Source: Diploscapter coronatus (taxonomy: Eukaryota; Nematoda; Chromadorea; Rhabditida; Rhabditidae). Taken from it: a stretch of 64,000 bases of DNA. Location: positions 52,963,249-53,027,248 of the forward strand of contig OZ038423.1 of the NCBI GenBank assembly GCA_964036155.1, read 5' to 3'. Below the pieces are notes generated by a model. That model was not told where the DNA came from. It did no database searches and saw only the letters and a list, made by a program, of their open reading frames with translations. Made by a program: the position numbers and the translations under genes. Positions 26,601 to 38,600 of the stretch are shown in pieces. Each line of letters opens with the position of its first letter. Within the stretch, counting starts at the first letter, position 1.

Positions 26601-29600
26601 TTACCTGTGCTATTTCTTTTCAAATCACCCGATAAGAATTAGATGAATCAAGTAATCTTGGGGTGCAGTTTTTTTACCCTTTAATCATTAGCATTTTGCT
26701 AAATATCTCGAACAAGGGAAGTGTATAGGTCGGAACTCACGTGTCTTTATGAAACTCCAAATAGAGGTTTCTGATATGGATAACGATGATAAAACAATCG
26801 ACAACAATGACCTGGAACCAGCTAACTTTTTAAAACCCTTTTTCATTCATATTTTGTGTAAAAAGTGAGCGAATTTTGCAACTAAAGAAAGGAAGAAAAT
26901 AAGATTATCACCGATTTTCTGGCTCCAAGACTATTTGACAGATTTAGTGTAATAATCGTGATCTACGTCATCGAAAGACTCCCGTGTGAAAAGTTTCGTA
27001 GAAGTTTGTTAGTTCCTATGCGGAAACTTCCCTTGGAAGTTGCTAGGAGGCAGTATGGTAGAAGTCATAAAAATGATGTAGTCAAATCAACTTTGCTGCA
27101 TTTTCTTCTTTCCCCAATGTTCCTTCGAAAGACTTTGAAAAACATCATTATTCTTTAAAAGTAGATAATTGGCAATTGAAGAAAACTTCAATAATTATCT
27201 TGATTGCAGTGAACAACTAACTTTTTTGTTTTTCAGAGAAGGCTCTGGTCGGAACGCGAGTGACACCGAGAATCGACATTGGTGACTTGGCGAAGAAGGG
27301 AGCGAAGCCCCGACTGCTTATCGACAAGGATGGACACATTTCGGAGGCCAAACTCAACCAGCTCAGTCCGTCCGTCTTCGCCACTCAACTGCCTCTCGGA
27401 AAACCTGGAAACTACAAATTCATGGTAGGATTTGCCTTCAAGCAATGAGTGGAATAGTGATTTCTAGTATAGCTCATCAAGCTTAGTTTTCTTCAACCTA
27501 CAATGCTGGTTATGGATGAACTTTGCCAAATAATGAAGTAGAACTCAATGTCTTACAAGAATCAAATTTTGTGTGATTAGAGTAAATTGATCTGATATGG
27601 CAAATTCGCAGGCGTCGGTCGACGACGTTTCCATCGCGGAGAAGACCGTGATTGTGCAGAAGGGGCAGGACGCGCTCAAATGCAGGGCTGAAGGCAAGGG
27701 GCTGACAGAGGCCACGGTCGGCAAGAAGGCGGTCTTCAGCATTGACAGCAATGTAAGACATTTTGTCGGACAAGAAGAATGATTCCTTTACATAGTGAAC
27801 CTGGGATGTTAGTAGTGACAAAAAAGTTCCAACTTTATAGCCCCTTATCTCAAGAATATTTTTAAAACATTTGATCTGAATTTCATTTCATTTCACAAAA
27901 TTTCCCGAAGCAACTAGTTAAATTCACCTCAACTTTATACTGAAGTTCGTGAAACCGGAAAAGAAGTTCCAGAGCAATTGTGTTGATGATTGATAATTTA
28001 AATAATTTTAAACCAACCACCACGTGATGAGAATATTGTGAACATCTCCATATGACAATTTGCAGGGAGCCGGCGATGGAAACGTGTACGTTGAAATCCA
28101 GGGTCCATCCGAGCCGGAAACATTCCTGAAGCAGAGGGAGGACGGCAGCTGCGAGGTGGAGTTCGTGCCGAAGAAGCCGGGCGACTACAACATTGGCATT
28201 CTGTATGGAGACGAGAAGAAGCCCATCAGAGGTTGTGGAAGTTTTAAATAAATTAGTAGAGGAATTGGAATGTCAAATTAGCACATCTCACAATCATAGA
28301 ACTGTGTAAATAGGCTCAATGAGTTCTTCTTCTAATTCTTTCATTCGTGTGCAATCTCTACATTTTTGCACATGACAATTTTTCTTCTTTCTCACCAGAT
28401 TTGTAAATAAAAACTCGCAGCCGCCTGCGGATCGGGTGTAATTTTTAGTTCAGATCGGGTGTGCGAGTGAAAAAGTTGGCAAACCTGTTGTTGACCATCT
28501 GGAACTGCATTTGAACATTTCAAACATTTTTCAAGCCTGATAAAATCATGTCATCACTCAGTCACATTCATTAACGCGAAGGCAAGCCACGCCTTCTTCA
28601 ATCCAAAAACATATGTATCGTGAAGAAGTCGAAGAAATATTCCATATGGTGGTGTATCCCTCTCGCTTTCTTTCTATTTTTGTCTAGTGGCTTTTCCTGC
28701 AGGGGAAATCCTTCTCGTTTGTATTTGAAGTATGGGACCAGAATAATACATTTATCGTGTGAAAGGGGGAGGGGGTGAGTCAAATAGTGGCAACTTGAAA
28801 GGCGGCGTCTCGAACATCGAGTATTGTATTTTGGAAATAGTATGGCGCAGACATGCCCCGTCGTTGCCTCCGAAATTATTGAAATCTGCAAAAATTCCAC
28901 ATGCAAAGGGTCTTCGTCAATGATGAACACGACTGAGTGGTCATGTTTTTTGATCTAGAAGTTCGTTATAATTTTTAACAAAGTGAAAATCATATGAAAA
29001 TGTAATCATTTCAGGCTCTCCGTTCCTCTGCCACGTGGACTATCCGCTGGACGCATCGCAAGTCAAAGTGAAGGGACTCGAGAAGAAAGACGTGCAGAGT
29101 GGCGAGCCTGTCGAATTCGAGATCGATGTCACTGGCACGAAGGACGCCCCTGTCACCGCTTCTGTGCCTCCGAGTATGTCTGCCTTTCATTCAATTTGCA
29201 TCACTTCAATGTCGCTTATCTTCTATTCAGCTGCGCTTTGAGCTTTCAAAATTCTACTTCATCAATCATTACCATTCACTAGAAATATTGCAAGCGACGA
29301 TAATTTTTAAATTGAAAAAAGTACTCGATTCTCATTACGATTATTCGATTTCAGTCTACCAGCAGCCATTTGTGGAGAAGTCGCAGTCGAATCCGCGCAT
29401 CTACAAGGCCAAATTCACTCCGGTCGGGGAGGTTGGCGAGCAAATTCCCATCACAGTCAACTACGATGGAAAGCCCCTCTCTGCAAGCCCTTTCTTGGTC
29501 AAACTCCAGCCCAAACCTCATCCCGATAACGTCCAAATTGTGCAGAGTCTCACTCCTTCTGGTCAGGAACAAGGTATTTTGGAGGGTAATTTGTGTTCGA

Positions 29601-32600
29601 CTGATTTGACATAATAGCAAGGTGCACTTCTCATATTGTTTCCCCATACTCTCATCTCCCTATCGTATTTCTCCAAGTATTGACCATTATCATGCTAGTC
29701 TGTAAAATTGTTACTGATCCATAACACGAGAAATCCCGCCATTCTGTCATTTTTCAAATACGTTACTTATAAAATTGTTATCTGGAAGTGAACTAGAGAT
29801 CGTACATGAACTTGCTAAATTTCAGAAGACAAAGCAGGCACGATTCTGGCATCGCGCGAGGCTATCGTCATTCTGGATCTGAAGAACTGTGGAGATGTGA
29901 AGAGCTGTGAGGCTGTCATTATTGTGAGTGGGATGGAAGAGTTGAATGAAGGTGAATTTATTACAGGGACCTGATGGACAGAGAAGAGACTGCATCGTCG
30001 CCAGGGGACAGAAGACAAACGAGATCGAGATCAGATGGAAGACTGACGTCGCTGGCATTTACAAGTGAGGATTTTTTTAATTGAAGAATGTTCTAGAATT
30101 CATGCTGGAGTGATGATGTTTTTCCGAAATTTCTGCGTCACGATTACGAACAATCATTTCTGTCTGGTTATTTAAAAACACCAAGCATTACAGTAGCACC
30201 TAAAGAGATCTCACCTTATATTTTGCTTTAAAAATCGAGTGGGATCTCTTTAGGCGCTGCCAAATATTACCAATGTTGAGACATTTATCGAAAATGACGT
30301 TTACAAATTCAGAGCTGATGTGTACTTCGACGGAATCAAGGTGAACAAGAGCGTGGAGGTCGAGGCACTGCCTACTGCCAGCAGTCAGGATGTCATCAGA
30401 GAATGTAAGCGGAATGAGATACAAGCAAAGGGCTGTTCGACGAGTAGCATCGTTCTGAAAAGATTACTAGTTCCATTGTCAACAGATACAGACTTTCGAA
30501 ATGCAACCGTGCAACGTCTCGAGTGATCCATAGCAAGAAATGGAAAGAATGCTCGTAAATTCAGATGACGCTGTGAGCACTGCCGGATCGGAGATGTCTG
30601 TTGGAAGCGAGCAGCTCTTCGCCTACACGCACGATGACAGCGACAAGGCCAAACTCACCGTCAGAGCTGACAGACCCGACGCTGTTCAGATTGGTTAGTC
30701 TGACAATGCTGAGTTTTCAGTAATGAAAATATTACTCATTTCCTGTGAGCTAAACTGACACGAAAATTTGCAAGAACGTCGAAGCGTAGATCTTCAACAG
30801 ATTTTCTATCTTTCAATGAAGAGCTTTAGTTCAACGATGTTAGATGAACAATTGGGCTGCTTTCAAAGTGAAAATAAATTTTCAAAAATATATATGGTAG
30901 AAGTTGTAAGAGCTTTGTCTTGATATCGCATACGATGCTTTTAGAATTAAGACATGTTTCACCAGAAGAACCGATAATTTCATGCTTTGTTAATTAAAAA
31001 GAAAAGATTGTATTTTTTAAAATTAATTTTCAATTTTCAGCATTGGAGAGCAAGCCGCACGAGAAGGACAGACACAAGAAGACTGAAATCATCCACGTGA
31101 AGCCCACTGCAGAGGGAGCCAACACCATCCACGTCTACTACGGCGGCACTGAAGTCGACAACTTCACCTATCAGGTTTGTCATTGTCATTGTCAATGTCT
31201 GTTGTCATTCCTTCCTCATTTGTACGTGTCTGTATTCTCACCACAAACTAGTCTGGTCGATAGTATTGAAAATGTGAAACATGAAATTGGGATTGGAAAG
31301 GAGAAGGAAAGGGAAAAGAGAGAACAAGGGAAAGAAAAGACCGTGTAACCAGCCTCTCTGCCTATCTTCCTGCCATGTTGTATTGTTGTGTTGTTTCTCG
31401 TTTCGACCTCTTTTCACTCTCTGAAAGACGTGAAATGAAACGAAGGAGTAAAGGAGAGAAATAGAGGGGAAAGTGAAGAGAGAAGGTTAGGTTTACGAGG
31501 GACGGGAAGGGCAGGGGACAGAGGGTGTGTCTCTGCGATTTGCTGCACCACATCCATTCCAATTCGCATTTTCATTTCTACACTTTCATTCATTTCATTC
31601 TCCTCCTTACAATTTACTCCCGAGTTGTTTCGATCGGCATTTGATTGATGCCATCACTCGATGAGCAAGCTCTGCAGTTGTGCAATTCATGCGCACTCCC
31701 ATTCCTTCATTCCATTTGCCTCCAACTGCAGAAACGCAGCGAGAGAGCACAGAAGTGCGCGTGAAATGAGGGAGACTATGAGAAAACCAAATTGCTAGTG
31801 TAAACAGCGATTGGCATTAAAGAGAAATTGAAGGCAGAAAGAGTGGACGAAATGGAGAGAGCGAAGGGAAATAGGCAGATTGAACAGGAATATAGGAAAG
31901 GCATAGGGAAGGAGAGGGAAAATCGAGACGAGCGAGTGGCGATACATCTGCATTGCCATTGGCAATGGGGCAATGCCAAGGTCGTTGTCGTTGAGATTCT
32001 CGACTCATTTCGGACCGCATTTAATTTGTCTGCCATTCTGCATATGCATCTCCATCTTCTCATTCCCATTTCCCTTTCTTCCCCACCCTCTGCTTCTGCA
32101 TACTCAATTGAGTCCCTGCTTCCCTTTTTCACTCCAAATATCGACTTTCTCCAGCTGCATTGGCGCATTTCCTTGTTTAGCCTTGCCACACCAAATGTGG
32201 CGAATCTGCTATATTTTACTTACCGAAGAAAAATTTGTCTTCTTTATAATTCTCAAGAATAGATTTTGCAGATTTTTAGAATACTTGCTTGTAGTGCGCT
32301 AAAATCCTGAAGCATTGATGCACCTTTCTAAACTCCACTTTAGTTTATTCTTGCTGAGCTATCAGAAACCAGATTCTTCTATGAAAGCAAGAAAACTATA
32401 ATTGGATTGAATGAATTCTAAAGAAGTTATCTGAGCAATGTATCTTCTTATCTATCGTACCCATCTGAAAATTTCTATTTATTCAAAGAATTAGACTGTT
32501 GAAGTTTTCTGCATACAATTCACTAGGGAATAACGATGCTCTGATTATGAAACCTACATGAATTCATTCGAAATCATCTTACAGATTTTTTCTAACTTTT

Positions 32601-35600
32601 GGTGCACTTGCTATTAGAAAGTTTCGGAAGACAGCTTAAAAACCGTGCGTGCCACACGCTATATAAAATAACAACTTTTAAAGACGAATCAATGTTTTAT
32701 CCGAGATTTTCTTTCATTTCTCAGTTGTTATCCAGATCGACACGTAGCAAAATCATTCATATTTTGTGTGTTCGATACCTGATTGCAATTGCTGTTATTC
32801 TCCCTGCTCTGCCCTGCCTGCATGCCTGCCTGCCTGTGCAATTGCATTCCTCCATTCTTCCGACAGTTGTTCCGATTGCTTCGTGCTGCTGCCTTCCGTC
32901 TTCTGTCTTCAGTCTTCCATTCCATTTTCTGGAAGCCTGTTTCATCTCTTCAATATTTGATTGCAGTTGTTTTGATCACCTCCTTTCTTTCCCCTTTGCC
33001 TCTCTCTCTCTCCAATCTATCTTGCAGCAGTTACTTTCTTCTTTTTCTCCAAGCCTGTCGACGCGTTTTCCCTATTTTTTCACATTACATTCTCGTACCC
33101 CTTCTGCTCATTCTGCCCTGTTGACTTCTCGTTCCTTGCTCCCTCCTCTCTAGCAGCCCAATGTGATAAATAGTCTCCCATCCCCGAGGCTCCCAACCTA
33201 TCCCCAGGTTCACTTCCTCGCTCCCTTTCTCTTGTTTTGTCTCCACCTTCCATCGTTCTTCCAACCAACTGCTCATTTATTTTCATCTTCTTTTGCAGCC
33301 TCCAATCGGCAACGAGCAGAGCAGTCTTGTTTTGTCATGTGATTATCTCTGTTCTGTCAAAATATCCTTCTTCTTCTTCCTTTCCATCTGCTAACCCCTC
33401 ATCCTTTCAGGCTCACCGCCAGTCTCCCTCAACTCCCGCTTCGTCGATCCGCGATCACATCGACAGCGTCGTCGACCATCAGGAGTCAGTCTACTACGGT
33501 CAGCAGTCCTCTCGCAGCAGCTCCACTTCGCAGCCTTCTGTCCGTCTGCCTGCAGCCGCCTCTGTCTCCCCCGCCAAATCCCTTACTCATCACAGCTCCT
33601 CCACTTCCATCGAATCATCTGCCACTGACCATCTCTATACCAGGGAATTCAAGGTAGGAACAACATTAAATTCGCTATGAATTCTGTAAGGGACAAGATG
33701 CTGATCTTCAACGAAGTATTGTAAAAATGTGATTTCTGATAAATTTATTGTTATGTCACTTTGTCGATGAATGACTTTACTCGCAAAGGAGGTTCACAAA
33801 TCTTGACGAAACTTTCCAATTAGTGGTTTTTAATGACGAGAATGACGATGGTAAAGTCAAAAAATGCTAAATAGCACTCAGGTTCCTGAAAATCGGTGAA
33901 AATCTTCAATTCTTCATTTTTTATGCAAAATACGAGTGAAACACAACTAAAAATTCCCTAGCCCCAGGGACCTATTTGGCACTTTTTGACTTCATCATCG
34001 TGATTACCATCCTCGAAAGCCCTTGTTTGGAAAGTTTTGACAGGATCTGTGATTTCCTATCTGTGCATTTTCCTTGCCAGACGATTCTAAGTTCCGAATC
34101 ATCTTTTCTCTATATAGATAAGCGTAATTTTGCCAACAACTTCAAACCATTTCATTTCAGCTCAACTTGGAAAGTGGACTTCACTCGCGCGACCTGCAAG
34201 CAGAAGTGAGCATGCCGTCCTCGCAGACAAAGAAGGACACTGCCGAGATCGTGGACAATCACGACGGTGCGTTTAATGCAAATCAGCCAAATCGCCCTCC
34301 CAATTACTGCCCCTATCTGCTCATTGTCATTGTCGCAATCATCACTTCCTCTGCTGTCGCTTACTACTATTCCAAAGGCGATTCTCCCAATCTTCCCTCT
34401 TCTTCTGCTCCAAACACCCTAAATCCTAACCTCAAGTCATAATTTCTTTTCCTTTGTTTGAGTCAAACTCTTTCTAAAAGGTACTAATTTGTCTTCAAGG
34501 TTTGCGAAACTCTTTCTTGGGTTGATCAGAGAATTTCTGCCAAATTTGATGCTTCTGGAGAAATTCATCTGAACCGAATGAAAATTCTATGTCTTTTGAT
34601 ATGAGAGTTAATGAAGGCGCAGGAAAAAGTAGTTTACCTTTCTTCCAGGAGCAAATGCCACTGTGCTCATTTTGATACCCAGCAAACCCTGTTCTTCACT
34701 TACTCCATCATATCAAGAGACATCCAATTTCCAGTCAGGATGGACCTCCGAAAAATAAATTTTGGATACACATTCAAGCATAGCAGAAACTTCTGACCAA
34801 CCAAATAAGTTAAAAACTTTCATTTCGAACTTCAAACCTGCTGCATCTTCCTAATCGAAATGAAAGTTTTTTCTTAACTCTTGAAATGATGAATGTGCTC
34901 ATTACCGAGATGTCAATGTCAATTTCTTTCTTTCCTATCGATGTCCTTCTAATGACTAATGTGTTTTGTCATCAAATTAAATCCTCAGTTAATAAATTAT
35001 TTTCTTTAGGCTCTGTTTCTGTTCGATACACTCCCAAAACAACTGGCGCTCATGAACTCAACATCCTCCACAAAGGCGCTCCACTGCAGGTAAAAAAACA
35101 ACTGAAAGAAAAAGTTCTGTTAAGGATGTAATCATTTAAAATGATGAATTTAGGGCACACCCATCAAGTTTTACGTGGATTCGTATGCAGATGGCTTCGC
35201 AACCGTTTACGGGCCTGGACTGCAGTCGGCAATTGTCGGGGAACCTGCCCACTTCACTGTTTGCGCCAGAAAATCAAATGCCAAGGTAGAACAGTTTTTT
35301 TTCTAAAATTAAAAGAAAAAATGGCTCAAAAGTTTGGTAAACTGTTCATTCAAAAAAGATACTCCTTTCTTCCTGTTCTCCATTCTTTTTTTCCGAAGGA
35401 TAAACCGTCCCAGATATTTTTTTTCTTAATTCGAAGAATTTCTTTGCAAAGCTATTACGCTTTAAGTTGATTAATTTCTTATCAGACCACTTTTCCTCAA
35501 AACATTCTAAGCATCAACAAAATTCATAATTTCACACTTTTCATTGCAGGAACTGAGCGTGTCGATTGAAGGACCTGCCAAGTCGAACATCAAGATCCAC

Positions 35601-38600
35601 GACAACAAGGACGGAACGTGCTCGGTCGCGTGGGTGCCTCCAGTGCCTGGAGAGTACAAGGCGCATGTCAGCCTGGGCGGCAAGGAAGTCAAGGACAGTC
35701 CTTTCACTGTGCTCGTTATGGGAGAAGGGCAGGTTAGATTGCAGCATTTCTCATAGTTTCTGTTCATTCAATTATTCGCTTTTCCAGAAGCGCTCTCACC
35801 TGTCAGTCGGCTCGACCAGCGAAGTGGCCCTGAACATCAACCAGCAGGAACTCAAAGGCATCTCTGCTTCCATCAAGAGTCCGTCGGGCATTGAGGAACC
35901 CTGCCACGTGAGGATGATCGATGGAGGCCGTCTTGGTTAGTGAACATCATCCGCTGTTATGGGAAAAGATGATTATTGAAATTCAAGATTTTCCAATAGT
36001 GCTTCAGCTTTATGAACTTTATCCTCCAAAGAAAATGTTATTGGATCCAACTTTTCAGGCGTTTCTTTCACGCCTCGCGAGAGCGGCGAGCATCTGATCA
36101 CAGTGAAGAGAGACGGAAAGCTGCTTCCCAAGGCTCCCTTCAAAATCAAGGTAGAAATGAGTTGACAGAGAAATGGGGGATGTTCTTAGTTTGCAGGTGG
36201 ACAAATCGCAGGTTGGAGATGCGTCGAAGGTCGAGGTGAGCGGCGCTGGAAAGGCGAAGGCCGTCTGCTGCGAGGAGAACGAACTGCTCGTCGACACCAC
36301 CAAAGCTGGTAAGGAGGAAAGTGGATGAATGACGATTGACGGGAGAATTGCAGGTTATGGAGGCCTTTCCGTGTCTGTCCAAGGACCCTCGAAAGCAGAG
36401 CTCAGATGCAAGGAGGTCAAGGCCGGTCTCATCAAGGTCCTCTACAAGCCGACTGAGCCGGGAGTCTACGCAATCTCTGTCAAGTTCGCTGATCATCACG
36501 TTTCGAACAGCCCATTCACGGTCAACTGCACTGGAAAGGGCCTCGGCCGCGTGCAGCAGCAATTCAACAGGAAGGCTGAGCAGGTATGCATTTCGGTTGT
36601 AGGAAAACTCATTGACACTCATGAAAGCAATGAGTTTTCTAACGATCCTTACACCCTCCTTGCCGTTATTTCGAAATCACACCATTTGCAGGCCTCGATG
36701 GTGCTCGCCAACCAGGAATCGCTGGTCTACATGAAATTGCCTGGCACTTCGCCCATGGACACCAACGCAAAGATCAAGGATCCCAAAGGAAAGACCGAAG
36801 GCGAGTCTATTTGACAATAATTAGATCTAAACAGCATCGAGCAATGAAAATCCTACTTTAAGGTCTTTGTCTTTCTTATTTGAAGCCCAGTAATGAAAAT
36901 GCTATTGCAGATGTGGAAATGCGCGATCTCGGTCAGCAGTTCTACCAGATCAAGTTCAAGCCGAAGATGGAGGGCGTGCACACTCTGTCCATTCTTCACA
37001 AGGATGCGCACATCGTCGGCAGTCCCTTCCAGTTCACTGTCGGCGTCTTCTCGGATGGCGGAGCTCACAAGGCAAGTTGTTACCTTTCTGAAAGATCCTT
37101 AACCATTTGGCGAATTTTCAATAAGTCATTCTATTCTTCAAGGTCTAGCTGTGACTATAAAAAACACTAGCTTTGATAAGTTTTTATCGAAGTGCAACAA
37201 ATGCAACTCTAACTTTTTTCCTTTGGCAAAAAATAAAGTGAAAACTTCATTCAACTTTTGGAGTGAGCCCTTGTGAAACAAGATGGCTTTAGGAAACTCT
37301 TGACGGTAATAGGAATTGCATTTTCAGGTGCGTGCAACCGGAGTCGGGATTGCGAGAGGCGAGACGAACACAGTCAACTCGTTCAACATCTACACTCGCG
37401 AGGCAGGCGCAGGACAGCTCAGCATGGCTATCGAAGGACCCAGCAAGGCCGCGGTCGAGTTCCATGATCACAAGGTAAAATAATTTGAAAATTTTTCATG
37501 CTAAAAATATAAATTTATTTTTCTTTGGAAAGCGATGTTATCCGAGAAGGACTAGCTAGCTAGTCCGCTGTTGTCAGGCATATCCTGTTATCAAATATTA
37601 GCTATTTTTCTCTCCGAATAGAAAACTCCAGCTTTGCTTCATTAGAAGAACTTAGCGAGGAAAAATTTTGAAAATCAATAAATTTTTGCTAGTCCTTCTC
37701 TATATTTTTTGCTATCAGCTCTGAATAATGATAATGAATGACTATTACAGGATGGCAACTGCCACGTGGACTACAAAGTGACGCAGCCCGGCGAGTATCT
37801 CTTCGCGATCAAATTCAACGACGTACACATCGCGGACTCGCCATTCAAGGTGTTCATCGCGCCGGCCACTGGCGAGGCCAGGAAACTCGAGCTCGCCTCA
37901 TTCCACGACCAGGGCGTGCCTGCTGGGAAGGCATTCACATTCACTGTCCTCACTCACCGTGCAAAGGGACATCTGGAAGCCAAGGTATTAGAGTTCTTCG
38001 ACTTATTTGAAATTTAACATGATCCCAATTCGAAATTGTCCACGATTTTCATCTGAAATTCTCAAAATCTTGGAATTTCCAAGAAAATTCAGCTACTGTT
38101 TATGACGCATTTTATCTCATGATTTGCAGGTGGTGACAACGAACAATGAAGTGGAGACGATCGACATCGTGCCCATTGAGGAAGGCGAGAGTTACGCGCT
38201 CCGATTCGTGCCCAAATGCGCCGGAAACCATTACATTCATGTCACGCTTGGTAGGATTTTGAAAATGAGAGATTGGAAAACTTGCATTTTTCTTTTGTCG
38301 AAATTTTCGCTTCAAAACAGGCCTGTACGGAATAGAATTTTGAGATTTTCGGAATACGGAACGGAATATTTCGTACAGCCCTGCACTTTACAAAAGTCGA
38401 ACTTTTCAAAGACTGCATATATTTCTAATACAATTTCTCAATGAACTGATCTTTAGACGGTGCCCCGATGCGAGACAGTCCGTTCCGAATTCGAGTGGGC
38501 GGAGTGGACAGCTGCGACCCGACTGCCATCAGCGCCAGTGGGGATGGACTCAAGAAGGCTCAAACTGGACAGGTACCACACATCAACACGTTTCTCTTTG

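Larger units (their letters stand above)
20991..31174 (+). other. Filamin rod 1 exons (about 13 Ig-filamin repeats)
   Basis: Exons: 20991-21098, 21186-21405, 21714-21842, 21885-22022, 22525-22667, 22721-22841, 22888-22967, 23175-23370, 23717-23889, 23938-24189, 24303-24402, 25156-25706, 26058-26130 (inferred), 27237-27424, 27612-27752, 28066-28231, 29015-29173, 29355-29573, 29826-29923, 29967-30064, 30313-30404, 30565-30693, 31041-31174. Repeat ends carry the usual G-strand motif, for example IPGSPIRM, IKDSPFVA, IESSPFML, VAGSPFQ and LSASPFLV. Repeats near 27.3 kb and 30-31 kb lack a clear SPF and are the most diverged. The 25156 exon is the longest (551 bases) and holds about one and a half repeats. 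Confidence 0.88.

Noticed and set aside
28420..28490. GGGTGTGGG-like motifs near 17400, 28430, 38780 and 55010 as a regulatory element
   Set aside because: Too short and degenerate to separate from simple-sequence noise by eye.
31200..33300. Open frames in the large filamin intron, both strands
   Set aside because: Low-complexity GA- and CT-rich sequence within an intron; the frames end at random and overlap each other.
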